DNA from: Hoylesella nanceiensis DSM 19126 = JCM 15639
GTDB lineage: Bacteria > Bacteroidota > Bacteroidia > Bacteroidales > Bacteroidaceae
Reading direction: 5' to 3'
DNA length: 64,000 nt
Assembly (NCBI RefSeq): GCF_000379965.1
Contig: NZ_KB904327.1
Location: 62,001-126,000 of the forward strand
Shown here: piece by piece, positions 25,314 through 34,068 of the stretch
Position numbering within the stretch: position 1 is the stretch's first letter
Layout of the letters: each line of letters opens with the position of its first letter
The notes under the pieces: model-generated
Databases searched by the model: none
What the model was told of the DNA's origin: nothing
Seen by the model: only the letters and a program-made list of their open reading frames with translations
Translations under genes and position numbers: made by a program

Positions 25314-27179
25314 ATGAACTATTTGAAATTATTGTTAGTAGCAACACTACTATCATTTACTTCGGCTCATGCAAAAGATGTAAAAGTAAAGCATACTTTT
25401 GCTATTGAAAATGGTAATTTCTTGTATGATGGCAAAGTCATTCAACTGCATTCGGGAGAGATGCATTATGCCCGAGTTCCAGCTCCTTATTGGCGTCATC
25501 GTTTTAAAATGATGAAGGCAATGGGTTTAAATGCAGTTGCAACTTATGTGTTTTGGAATTATCATGAGGTAGCTCCTGGAGTGTGGGATTGGAAGACTGG
25601 CAACAAGAATTTGCGTGCTTTTATTCAACAAGCAGCTGAAGAAGGATTGTTAGTTATCTTGCGTCCAGGTCCTTATTGCTGTGCAGAATGGGACTTTGGA
25701 GGCTATCCTTGGTGGCTACAAAACGATAAAAACATGGTGATTCGCTCTGACAATAAGGCGTTTTTAGATGCTTGCTCGCTTTATCTTAAGCAGCTAACAG
25801 ACCAAGTGAGAGACCTACAAATAACTAAAGGAGGTCCAATTATTATGGTACAAGCAGAGAATGAGTTTGGTTCTTATGTATCTCAACGTAAGGATATTCC
25901 ATTGGAAAAACATCGTAGTTACAACGAAAAAATCAAAGAACAACTTCTTGCTTATGGTATAGATGTTCCTCTTTTCACATCTGATGGTAGCTGGTTATTC
26001 AAAGGAGGAAGCATCAAAGGAGTACTACCTACAGCGAATGGAGAGAATAGTATCGAAAAACTTAAGAAGGCTGTAAATGAATATAATAACGGAAAAGGTC
26101 CTTACATGGTGGCTGAATTCTATCCTGGTTGGTTGAGTCATTGGGCTGAACCATTCCCAAGTGTAACTACTGAATCTGTTGTTAAGCAAACGAAAACATA
26201 CTTAGATGCAGGTGTTAGCTTTAACTTTTACATGGTTCATGGTGGAACAAACTTTGGTTTTACATCAGGAGCAAACTATGGTAATGAAACAGATATTCAA
26301 CCTGACTTAACAAGTTATGATTATGATGCGCCAATTAGTGAAGCTGGTTGGGCTACAGATAAGTATAAAGCAATTCGTGAGTTGATGCAGAAGAGTGTTA
26401 AATATGCTATTCCAGCTATTCCTGAAAGAATTCCAGTGATTGCTCTTCCTAAAATATCTCTTACAAAAACTTACGACTTGTTCACCATGATAAAAGACGA
26501 TAAGTTTGTTGAAAGCGATACTCTTCTTTCTTTTGAAGATTTAAATCAAGGAAGTGGATATGTGCTTTATCGTCGTCATTTCAATCAACCAATAGAAGGA
26601 AAGATGCTCGTTAAGGGTATTGCAGACTATGCTTTGGTTTATGTGAATGGTGAGAAAGTAGGCGAGTTGAATAGAGTGTTCGATAAAGATAGCTTGGAAA
26701 TCAATATTCCTTTCAATAGTACTCTCGATATTTTGGTTGAAAATATGGGACGAATTAACTATGGTGCACGCATCACTCAAAATAGAAAAGGTATCTTAGG
26801 TTCTGTAACTATTGATGGAAATGATATCACTGGAGATTGGAAGATGTATAAAATTCCTTTCGATAATGTACCTAACTTAGCTTCTAAAAAAGAAGGATAT
26901 GGAAAGGGCTTACCTGTTGTTTACTCTGGACAATTTAATGTTGACAAGGTTGGTGACACTTTCTTGGATATGAGAGAGTGGGGTAAAGGTATTGTGTTTG
27001 TGAATGGAATTAACTTAGGAAGATATTGGAAAGTGGGCCCACAGCACACATTATATCTACCAGGTTGTTTCTTGAAAAAAGGCAATAACGACATTGTTAT
27101 CTTTGAACAACAAAATGATTCTCGTAAAACAGAATTACAAGGTATTACAGAACCTATCTTAAGAGAGTTGAGAAAGTAA
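25314..27179 (+). CDS. Exported GH35 beta-galactosidase
   Basis: 621 residues from the chosen start. A signal peptide (MNYLKLLLVATLLSFTSAHA) leads to a complete GH35 TIM barrel: HSGEMHYARVP, YVFWNYHE, the acid/base Glu184 in QAENEFGSY and the nucleophile Glu268 in MVAEFYPGW. C-terminal beta domains with FVNGINLGRYWKVGPQ and LYLPG complete it. It removes terminal beta-galactose from host or plant glycans in the periplasm or outside. ATG 25314 is chosen over 25242 because it directly begins the signal peptide. It is not beside SusC/D genes, so it is not in an obvious polysaccharide utilisation locus. Confidence 0.93.
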   Translation: MNYLKLLLVATLLSFTSAHAKDVKVKHTFAIENGNFLYDGKVIQLHSGEMHYARVPAPYWRHRFKMMKAMGLNAVATYVFWNYHEVAPGVWDWKTGNKNLRAFIQQAAEEGLLVILRPGPYCCAEWDFGGYPWWLQNDKNMVIRSDNKAFLDACSLYLKQLTDQVRDLQITKGGPIIMVQAENEFGSYVSQRKDIPLEKHRSYNEKIKEQLLAYGIDVPLFTSDGSWLFKGGSIKGVLPTANGENSIEKLKKAVNEYNNGKGPYMVAEFYPGWLSHWAEPFPSVTTESVVKQTKTYLDAGVSFNFYMVHGGTNFGFTSGANYGNETDIQPDLTSYDYDAPISEAGWATDKYKAIRELMQKSVKYAIPAIPERIPVIALPKISLTKTYDLFTMIKDDKFVESDTLLSFEDLNQGSGYVLYRRHFNQPIEGKMLVKGIADYALVYVNGEKVGELNRVFDKDSLEINIPFNSTLDILVENMGRINYGARITQNRKGILGSVTIDGNDITGDWKMYKIPFDNVPNLASKKEGYGKGLPVVYSGQFNVDKVGDTFLDMREWGKGIVFVNGINLGRYWKVGPQHTLYLPGCFLKKGNNDIVIFEQQNDSRKTELQGITEPILRELRK

Positions 27180-27191
27180 TAAAATGAAAAG

Positions 27192-27293
27192 ACTATTGAA
27201 CTTCCGTCGTTATAGTACTATTATCCTTTAGGGTATAAATGAATGTAGAGTCGTTCTCTAATTGATAATGTTTGATTATTAAAGTTCAATAGT
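27192..27293. repeat. 102-bp element bounded by 12-bp perfect inverted repeats
   Basis: ACTATTGAACTT (27192-27203) and AAGTTCAATAGT (27282-27293) are perfect complements 78 bp apart, just after the GH35 gene. It could be a miniature transposable element or a long RNA stem. No clear target duplication flanks it. Confidence 0.45.
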
Positions 27294-27314
27294 TTTAAAA
27301 CTCAAATAAAATAA

Positions 27315-27360
27315 AAGCAACCACCTTTTAAAGATATTTCTTGGGGTGGTTGCTTATTTT
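27315..27360. terminator. Bidirectional terminator between GH35 and the lipoprotein gene
   Basis: AAGCAACCACC (27315-27325) and GGTGGTTGCTT (27345-27355) are perfect 11-bp arms with T-rich sequence on both sides. Confidence 0.8.
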
Positions 27361-27409
27361 TATATTGTTATTTCAATATTCTTCTCGATTGAGAAGGAGT
27401 GAAATTGAA

Positions 27410-27946
27410 TTAGATACCTAATTTCTTTGCTGCATTTTGAACAGACTCTTCTGCTTTCTTAGCTGCATCTGAAGCTTTGTCTTTTGCGTTGTCTACGCCT
27501 TCTTTAACGTTAGATTGAATTTCTTCTGCACCTGCTTTAACGTCTGATTTTGTATCTAATGAAAAGCCTTTAACTTGGTCTACTAATGTAGAAAGAGTCT
27601 CGTTGTCTTTTGCAGACTCTTTAATCTTATCACCGTTTGCATCAACAAACTCCTTAACTTTCTTAGCATATTCCTTTGCTTCTTCAACTTTTCCGCTCTT
27701 AAGAAGTTCTTGATACTTATCTTGTAGAGAAGAAAGAGTATTTTGAAGTCCTTGAATATCTTTATTCTTTAATTGCTCTTGCAATGTGTTTGCTAAAGAA
27801 CTAAGTTCAGAAACTGAATCGTTTGCTTCGCCTAGAGTTACTTCTGTTAATGAATCTGTAGCATTTTCTGCTTTGTTTGTTTTGTTTCCACAGCTTGATA
27901 AGCATAAAGCACCTACTGCAAGTGCTGAGATAAATAACTTTTTCAT
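27410..27946 (-). CDS. Helical lipoprotein of unknown function
   Basis: 178 residues. Signal with a lipobox (ALCLSSC, Cys19 lipidated) predicts export and anchoring. The mature part is almost entirely Lys/Glu/Asp/Ser/Ala-rich helix: an initial coiled coil (SELSSLANTLQEQLKNKDIQGLQ), then a KEFVDANGDKIKESAKD section, then an amphipathic tail with repeated VKxGV, AKDKASDAAKKAEE elements like LEA or YtxH-type proteins. I do not recognise a named family. It appears to have a 320-nt leader. Possible roles in the envelope stress response are only suggested by its composition. Confidence 0.75.
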   Translation of the reverse strand: MKKLFISALAVGALCLSSCGNKTNKAENATDSLTEVTLGEANDSVSELSSLANTLQEQLKNKDIQGLQNTLSSLQDKYQELLKSGKVEEAKEYAKKVKEFVDANGDKIKESAKDNETLSTLVDQVKGFSLDTKSDVKAGAEEIQSNVKEGVDNAKDKASDAAKKAEESVQNAAKKLGI

Positions 27947-28350
27947 ATTCTTTTAATTTTAAATTAATTACTTCTTCTATGAAGATAGTTTTAGTTTGAA
28001 TTTATTGTTGTATTGATTTTTCATTCTCTTTCTATCATATATATAAATAGGTAAGAATGATTTTTAATGTTTAATATTGATTTTAATGTTGTAAAAATAA
28101 ATCTCCTTATATCTAAAATATAAATTAGCAATGTTTTAATATACAATGATTAAAAGTATTAAAAGACCGTTCCTCGATTGTATTTATTTCTTTTCTGTCG
28201 TTTATTTCTATGCTAATTTGGAGTTATCCTTTAATTTCTTTCTCTTTAAAAATAATACACTTCTACTTCGTTGCAAATATACTTATTATTTATTTTCTAT
28301 GCAAAATTTTTACGAATTAATAGAGTTTTAGTGCTACTTTTGTTGAAATA
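27947..28350. other. Leader region of the lipoprotein gene
   Basis: Very AT-rich. The only promoter pair I find for the lipoprotein lies at 28275-28306, so most of this gap would be transcribed as its 5' leader. A 61-residue plus-strand open frame at 28146 has no promoter or Shine-Dalgarno sequence and is not called. Confidence 0.5.
28275..28306 (-). promoter_or_regulatory. Promoter upstream of the lipoprotein gene
   Basis: Minus-strand TTTG (28303-28306), a 20-bp spacer and TATATTTG (28275-28282), a perfect match to the consensus, some 320 bp before the lipoprotein ATG. Confidence 0.6.
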
Positions 28351-28386
28351 AAAGAGATGTGCAGCAATTTTCTGCTGCACGTCTCT
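28351..28386 (-). terminator. Terminator of the EF-G2-like gene
   Basis: On the minus strand AGAGACGTGCAGCA pairs with TGCTGCACATCTCT (one C-A mismatch) and is followed by TTTTATTTC. It starts 6 bp after the stop codon. Confidence 0.8.
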
Positions 28387-28392
28387 TGGCTT

Positions 28393-30558
28393 TTATACAT
28401 TATCTGTATCCTCTTGTTCTTTTGAATGCTTTTCAATTAGCTTGCTTTGAATATCATTTGGAACTAATTCATAGCTAGAGAATTTGGTTGTAAACGATGC
28501 TCTTCCGCCAGTAATAGAACTTAATGCAATTGAATAGTCACTCAATTCTTTTAATGGAATCCTTGCTTGTAGCTTCTGATATCCAGCCTCTGAGTCCATA
28601 CCCATAATCATTGCACGACGTCCTTGTAGGTCACTCATCACGTCACCCATAAACTCTGAGGGTACATAAACTTCCAAGTTGTAAATGGGTTCGAGGATTT
28701 TGGGACCTGCATTTTTAAAGGCATCAGAGAACGCATGACGTGCTGCAAGCATGAAAGACAATTCATTTGAATCAACAGGGTGCATCTTTCCGTCGTACAC
28801 AACCACACGAACATCTCGTGCATAGCTACCTGTTAATGGACCATGTTCCATGCAATCCATAATTCCTTTCAATATAGCTGGCATGAAACGACTATCAATT
28901 GCGCCTCCAACAACACTGTTAATGAATAGCAATTTTCCGCCCCATTCTAAGCTAATTTCTTCACGACCTTTGATGTTAACTTTGAACTCTTGGCCGTTAA
29001 ACTTATATGAAGTAGGGTCTGGCATGCCTTCTGCATAAGGCTCAATGATAAGATGTACCTCTCCAAATTGGCCTGCTCCACCAGATTGTTTCTTATGTCT
29101 ATATTCTGCAAAGGCAGTCTTTGTGATTGTTTCTCTATAAGGAATGCGTGGCTCTCCATAGATAACTTCGATCTTTTCATTATTTTCTAGCCGCCATTTT
29201 AAGGTGCGAAGATGGAACTCTCCTTGTCCATGTATGATGATTTGTCTAAGCTCTTTACTTTGATCTACAACCCAAGTTGGGTCTTCTTGACGCATCTTTG
29301 TAATCGCAGCCATGAGCTTTTCGGTGTCTTGACTCTTCGCTGCTTTGATTGATCTAGAGTATTTTGAGTTGGGATATTTAATGAAGTCGAATCGTTGGTC
29401 TAAATCTTTTTCATTTAGAGTATTGCCAGTTTTGACGTCTTTTAGTTTGACGGTACAACCTATATCACCTGCATTTAATTGGTCAACAGGAATTCTATTG
29501 GCACCTGCACACACGTATAATTGACCAATTCTTTCTTTAGAACCTCTATCAGAATTGGTTAAATCGTCTCCAACTTTGATAGAGCCACTCATCACTTTAA
29601 AGTAAGAAACTTCACCAATATGAGGCTCCATACCCGTCTTAAAGAAGTATATTGATTTTGGATGGTCTACATCTTGGTATACTTCTTCACCTCTAGTGTT
29701 ATGTATTTTAGGCATATCACTAACAAAAGGAACGACGTTCCCGAGGAACTCCATCAATCTTCTTACACACATATCCTTCTCTGCAGAAACGCAGAAAATA
29801 GGGAACATAGCTCTGTTTATCAATCCTTTTCGGATACCATGGCGTAACTCATCTTCTGTAAGAGTTTCGGTTTCGAAGAATTTTTCCATAAGAGTTTCAT
29901 CGTTTTCAGCAGCTGCTTCAACTAATATTTTATGTAACTCTAAGGCTTTATCCATTTCTTCTGCAGGTATATCTTCAATGGTTGGAACTCCTCCTTCGGG
30001 CTGCCATTTGAACATTTTCATAAGTAAAACGTCGATGACGGCATTGAATTGGCTTCCCGTTTGTAAAGGATATTGAATCTGAACGCATTTACTTCCATAT
30101 ACGTCTTTCATGCTATTGATGATAGAATCGAAGTCGCATTTATCAGAATCAAGTTGGTTAATTAAGAAGATAACAGGTTTTTTGAGTTTTTCAGTGTATC
30201 TGAATACGTTTTGAGTACCTACCTCTGGACCATATTGACCATTGATTAAAAGAAGTGCTTGGTCTGTAACATTGAGTGCAGTGATGGTTCCTCCGATGAA
30301 ATCATCAGCGCCTGGGCAGTCTATTATGTTTAGTTTTTTGTTGTTCCATTCAACATGAAAGACTGTAGGAAATACAGAATAACCATATTCATGTTCAACT
30401 GGGAAGTAGTCACTAACAGTACTTCGAGCTTCAATCGTACCTCTTCTCTTAATTAGTCCTGCTTCATATAACATACTTTCGGCAAGAGTTGTCTTGCCAC
30501 TTCCCGAACTGCCAATAAGCGCAATGTTCTTAATTTCTTCAGTTTTATATACCTTCAT
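28393..30558 (-). CDS. EF-G2-like elongation factor G paralogue, probably GTPase-deficient
   Basis: 721 residues with the full EF-G domain order. The GTP-binding domain has departures from canonical EF-G. G1 reads GSSGSGKTT (16-24) and not AHIDAGKTT. The switch I RGITI motif is replaced by HEYGYSVFP. In G3 the sequence is DCPGADDF, with Ala84 where translational GTPases carry the catalytic His (DTPGHVDF). G4 is NQLD (134-137), not NKxD. These are features of the Bacteroides EF-G2 group, reported to support translation without GTP hydrolysis. The open frame to 30627 adds 23 residues; ATG 30558 (MKVYKTEEIKN) fits the family. The housekeeping fusA is not in the window. Confidence 0.85.
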   Translation of the reverse strand: MKVYKTEEIKNIALIGSSGSGKTTLAESMLYEAGLIKRRGTIEARSTVSDYFPVEHEYGYSVFPTVFHVEWNNKKLNIIDCPGADDFIGGTITALNVTDQALLLINGQYGPEVGTQNVFRYTEKLKKPVIFLINQLDSDKCDFDSIINSMKDVYGSKCVQIQYPLQTGSQFNAVIDVLLMKMFKWQPEGGVPTIEDIPAEEMDKALELHKILVEAAAENDETLMEKFFETETLTEDELRHGIRKGLINRAMFPIFCVSAEKDMCVRRLMEFLGNVVPFVSDMPKIHNTRGEEVYQDVDHPKSIYFFKTGMEPHIGEVSYFKVMSGSIKVGDDLTNSDRGSKERIGQLYVCAGANRIPVDQLNAGDIGCTVKLKDVKTGNTLNEKDLDQRFDFIKYPNSKYSRSIKAAKSQDTEKLMAAITKMRQEDPTWVVDQSKELRQIIIHGQGEFHLRTLKWRLENNEKIEVIYGEPRIPYRETITKTAFAEYRHKKQSGGAGQFGEVHLIIEPYAEGMPDPTSYKFNGQEFKVNIKGREEISLEWGGKLLFINSVVGGAIDSRFMPAILKGIMDCMEHGPLTGSYARDVRVVVYDGKMHPVDSNELSFMLAARHAFSDAFKNAGPKILEPIYNLEVYVPSEFMGDVMSDLQGRRAMIMGMDSEAGYQKLQARIPLKELSDYSIALSSITGGRASFTTKFSSYELVPNDIQSKLIEKHSKEQEDTDNV

Positions 30559-30676
30559 AATTATTAGGTTTAAAGTGTTAGTACGTAAGTTGTCAAAAGA
30601 TGGAATATAATTCCTTATTAGTGTCACTAAGATACTTGTTTTTCTTTAAATAACAATGATATTCATTTAAAAAGTA

Positions 30677-30706
30677 TTTGATATTTAAAATATATTAGTA
30701 CTTTTG
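30677..30706 (+). promoter_or_regulatory. Promoter of hemW
   Basis: TTTG (30677-30680), an 18-bp spacer and TACTTTTG (30699-30706). Transcription would begin only a few bases before the ATG at 30718, so the message is almost leaderless. Confidence 0.5.
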
Positions 30707-30717
30707 CCATTAATATT

Positions 30718-31857
30718 ATGGCAGGATTATATTTACATGTTCCTTTTTGCTCTTCGAAATGTTCTTATTGTGCATTTTATAGCGTAACAAACAACCAATT
30801 AAAGCAAGATTATATTGAAGCTGTTTGTAAAGAGTTGTATTTACGCAAGCATTTCTTTCAAGATATTCATTTAAAAAATAATCAGTTTGCCCCTGTTGTC
30901 AATACCGTTTATTTTGGAGGAGGCACTCCAAGCTGTTTAGATGAAAGCGATTTTGAAAAGATCTTCAATACCATTTATGATTGCTTTGGCAGTTCTTTCG
31001 AAGAAGTTACAATCGAATGTAATCCCGATGACATCACACTTCCCTATGCAAAGATATTGAAGAAATATGCCAATAGAATAAGTTTAGGTATTCAAACCTT
31101 TAATAACGATCAGTTGAAGCTCATCAATCGCCGACATAATGCCGAAGAAGCGATTAAAGCAGTCAATATTATTAAAGAGGTGGGAATATCTAATATCAGT
31201 ATAGATCTTATCTTTGGATTTCCTAAAGAGACGTTAGCTGATTGGCTCTTTGATATTAACCAAGCCATAAAATTAGATGTTCAGCACGTTTCGGCTTATA
31301 GTTTAATGTTTGAAGAAGGCACAAAGCTCTATCATCTTCTACAGAAAGAGAAGATCGAACAGGTGTCAGAAGAGTTGAGTGTAGAGATGTATGATGTTTT
31401 GATAGATAAGCTTTCAGAGGCAGGTTTAGTTCAATATGAGATTAGTAACTTTGCAAAACCTGGTTTTGAATCACGCCATAATAGTAGCTATTGGAACGAA
31501 ACTCCTTATTTAGGAGTAGGGCCTTCGGCTCATTCTTATAATCTATCCACTCGCAGTTGGAATGTGTCTAATGTTTCTCAGTATGTCAAAAGCATTTCTA
31601 AAGATATTCTTCCCCTTGAAGAAGAACAAATAGATGAGATAACAAGATATAACGATTTGATTACAACAGCTTTAAGAACGAAAGAAGGAATACACCTAAA
31701 TACTTTGCAAGAAGATTATGCTCAATATCTATTAGAGCAGAGTTCTGAGTTTATAAAAGAAGGGACGATGATCAAAACAAGTGATAATCGACTCGCTTTA
31801 ACACGCAAAGGCTATTATATTAGCGATGCTATTATGGCAGAACTCATCAAAGTTTAA
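30718..31857 (+). CDS. hemW: Radical SAM heme chaperone HemW-like protein
   Basis: 379 residues. The radical SAM cluster motif is CSSKCSYC near the N-terminus (LYLHVPFCSSKCSYCAFYS). NTVYFGGGTPSCL, TIECNPDD and SLGIQTFNNDQLKLINRRHN follow, and the C-terminal HemN-like domain contains RHNSSYWNETPYLGVGPSAHS. HemW carries heme for insertion into proteins; older annotation calls these oxygen-independent coproporphyrinogen III oxidases, but the CxxxCxxC spacing with no fourth Cys after it fits HemW. Tail-to-tail with trmO. Confidence 0.9.
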   Translation: MAGLYLHVPFCSSKCSYCAFYSVTNNQLKQDYIEAVCKELYLRKHFFQDIHLKNNQFAPVVNTVYFGGGTPSCLDESDFEKIFNTIYDCFGSSFEEVTIECNPDDITLPYAKILKKYANRISLGIQTFNNDQLKLINRRHNAEEAIKAVNIIKEVGISNISIDLIFGFPKETLADWLFDINQAIKLDVQHVSAYSLMFEEGTKLYHLLQKEKIEQVSEELSVEMYDVLIDKLSEAGLVQYEISNFAKPGFESRHNSSYWNETPYLGVGPSAHSYNLSTRSWNVSNVSQYVKSISKDILPLEEEQIDEITRYNDLITTALRTKEGIHLNTLQEDYAQYLLEQSSEFIKEGTMIKTSDNRLALTRKGYYISDAIMAELIKV

Positions 31858-31872
31858 ATATTCAATAAAAGC

Positions 31873-32568
31873 CTATTTTAATTTTGTTGACTCAATCTTT
31901 GTAACCAATAACATTTTGTCTTGTACGCAGAAGGTGATAGCATGCTTTTGAAAATCAAAGCAATAATCTTTCTGATTGTCTTTATGATAGTGTGGACGAG
32001 GGTCTAATTGCAAGATAGATGTAAGACTATCGAAATCTATTTCTTTATGATTTTCTTTTAAACCATCTGCATATTCCACATTAATATATTGGATTGGATT
32101 GGTATCAACAAATCCACTTCGAGCCTCAGGGTGCGAGTCTGCATACTTTATATAAGGCTTTATGTCGTAAATAGGAGTGTTATTGATAAGGTCTGCACCA
32201 AGTACTTCAATGGTAAGAAGTCCTTTTTCATTGATACATATCTTACTTATTTTGACAGAAGAGAGTCCCAATCCATTAGGACGGAAAGGCGAACGAGTTG
32301 CAAAAACGCCCATTCTTACATTACCACCCAATAGCGGTGGACGAACAGTTGTGCCATGGAACTCTTCTTTGTTGGCAGAAAATCCCCATATCATCCATAG
32401 GTAGTCGAATTCTTCTAAACCTTTAATAATTTCCATATTGCTATATTCTTTCTCAAAAACAATCGTTCCTTGCAAAGTATCAACAAGGCCACTTTGCTTT
32501 GGAGCACCAAATTTTTCCTCTAAAGGAGAGTAGAAGTGTGCAATAGGTTTAATTATTTTATTTTCCAT
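31873..32568 (-). CDS. trmO: tRNA (N6-threonylcarbamoyladenosine(37)-N6)-methyltransferase TrmO
   Basis: 231 residues. The N-terminal beta-barrel has KFGAPKQSGLVDTLQGTIVFEKEY, and the SAM site signature GVFATRSPFRPNGLGLSSVKI is unmistakable for TrmO (TsaA/YaeB). DLINNTPIYDIKPYIKYADS is the second family motif. It methylates t6A37 in some threonine tRNAs. Single gene, with an imperfect CATATTTG -7 element about 60 bp upstream. Confidence 0.93.
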   Translation of the reverse strand: MENKIIKPIAHFYSPLEEKFGAPKQSGLVDTLQGTIVFEKEYSNMEIIKGLEEFDYLWMIWGFSANKEEFHGTTVRPPLLGGNVRMGVFATRSPFRPNGLGLSSVKISKICINEKGLLTIEVLGADLINNTPIYDIKPYIKYADSHPEARSGFVDTNPIQYINVEYADGLKENHKEIDFDSLTSILQLDPRPHYHKDNQKDYCFDFQKHAITFCVQDKMLLVTKIESTKLK

Positions 32569-32691
32569 TTCTCTGTTGTTTTATAAACGACTTTGCAATT
32601 TGTATCTCCTATATATAAATAGGTGAAAGTGCAAATATGTTCCATTTTTTATAGAATAATCTGCTCGTTGCTGGTTGAATGATATAAAAAT

Positions 32692-32722
32692 AGGAGAGAG
32701 CTGCATATTTGCAACTCTCCAA
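32692..32722 (-). terminator. Terminator of the DnaJ-like gene
   Basis: GGAGAG pairs with CTCTCC (32693-32698 and 32715-32720), with TGCA/TGCA pairing inside. On the minus strand it ends in TATTTTTATATC. Confidence 0.65.
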
Positions 32723-32725
32723 TAT

Positions 32726-33412
32726 TTAAGCGTCTCTCATTTGTTTTAAGAGCTCTTTTTGTTTGTCCGATAAGTCTGTAGGTAACGAAACATGATAAGT
32801 AAGAATCAAATCTCCTTTTGTTCCATTTCCTAAGTCTTTTCCTTTACCTTTTAATCTAACCTTAGTACCATCTGTTGTATAAGGTTTTACCTTTAGTTTA
32901 ATTTTACTTCCGTCTGAGATTTGAGCAATAATTTCTCCACCAAGAAGCGCAGTATACATATCAATACTGATGGTTGCACTTGTATCATTGCTTCTTTTTG
33001 TTCTTTGTTTGCTGGTGTAGCCAGATTTAGATCCAGCTCCAAACATACTTTCAAAGAAGCTAGAGAAACCGCTACCATTATTAGAAAAGCTGTTAAAGTC
33101 GAAGCCTTCAAAGCCTCCAAAGTCTGCTCCTGTACCATATTGTTGGTTATAAGCTTCTCCATTTGCCTGGTTGTTAAAAGCGTCCATATCCTTCCAACGC
33201 TCTCCATATTGGTCGTATTTTTGGCGTTTTACAGGGTCTCCAATGACATCATAAGCCTCAGTTAGTGCCTGAAACTTTGCTTTTGCCTTTGGATCATTAG
33301 GATGTAGGTCAGGATGAAACTGCTTTGTGCGCTTTCTAAATGCAGCTTTTACCTCGTCTTGTGGTATGTCTTTTTTCACACCAAGTATTTTATAATAGTC
33401 TATAAATGCCAT
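32726..33412 (-). CDS. Short DnaJ-like (class B) co-chaperone
   Basis: 228 residues. An N-terminal J domain (1-70) has the HPD motif in QFHPDLHPND. A Gly/Phe-rich linker (about 85-125, GFEGFDFNSFSNNGSGFSSF) follows. The C-terminal part (about 130-228) holds only one beta substrate-binding domain (TISIDMYTALLGGEI, KLKVKPYTTDGTKVRLKGKGKDL). There is no zinc finger. CbpA/DnaJB proteins usually run to about 300 residues with two such domains, so this one is shortened. It would stimulate a DnaK ATPase. It lies alone, not next to dnaK or cbpM. Confidence 0.85.
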   Translation of the reverse strand: MAFIDYYKILGVKKDIPQDEVKAAFRKRTKQFHPDLHPNDPKAKAKFQALTEAYDVIGDPVKRQKYDQYGERWKDMDAFNNQANGEAYNQQYGTGADFGGFEGFDFNSFSNNGSGFSSFFESMFGAGSKSGYTSKQRTKRSNDTSATISIDMYTALLGGEIIAQISDGSKIKLKVKPYTTDGTKVRLKGKGKDLGNGTKGDLILTYHVSLPTDLSDKQKELLKQMRDA

Positions 33413-34030
33413 AATTCTTATTATTAATTTACGATATTCATATCATCAAAAAGCATACCAAATACCACTATATAGAGGAATAACGTTCTATTTTTAGATA
33501 TTTTTTCATATCCTCGTTTATTAAATATGGATAAATATGTAAGAAATAAAGCGAAAATATACAACGAATAAACGCTCTTTTAACAAAATATTGAAGAAGT
33601 ATATATATGGCTTTAAATAGTGTTTCTTTATTGCTCCTATGCCAATTTTGGATGCTTTGATATGAAAAGTAAGTTTGATATGTAGTAAATGTATTGTAAA
33701 TAGGGGTTACAAGAGATATTATGCTATCTTAGAGTGATTTATAAAGGTCTAAAAGAATACTCATAATGAAACAAAAAGAATAAAATAGAAAATATTTTTC
33801 TATTTTTTATTTGAAGTATTAATTATACTTAATACTCTTTATAATAGCCTGTTTGTAGCCTTTATGATTTGGATTTTTAGTCAAATAGAAGGTGATAATG
33901 AGTTGAAACTTACGCTTTTTGAGTTTAAATAGATAAACAACGTGTAAATAAGCCTACATTGTAAATAAAAACAAAAAACACAGCATTAATAGTTAATGAT
34001 AATGAAAAACAGAAATATTGTTGCTCTCTT

Positions 34031-34063
34031 TTGTTACACATATTACAAAAAAGACTAACTTTG
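34031..34063 (+). promoter_or_regulatory. Promoter of a candidate small RNA
   Basis: TTTTG ending at 34033, a 22-bp spacer and TAACTTTG (34056-34063). No gene follows within 500 bp, but a terminator does at 34102. Confidence 0.5.
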
Positions 34064-34068
34064 TGGCG

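Noticed and set aside
27410-27946. LEA-type desiccation protein
   Set aside because: The repeated KDKASDAAKKAEE composition is similar, but the lipobox and coiled coil fit an envelope lipoprotein better and composition alone does not prove LEA membership.
28146-28331. A 61-residue plus-strand ORF in the lipoprotein leader
   Set aside because: No promoter or Shine-Dalgarno sequence, low-complexity Phe/Tyr/Leu composition typical of AT-rich noise, and it runs opposite to a consensus minus-strand promoter.
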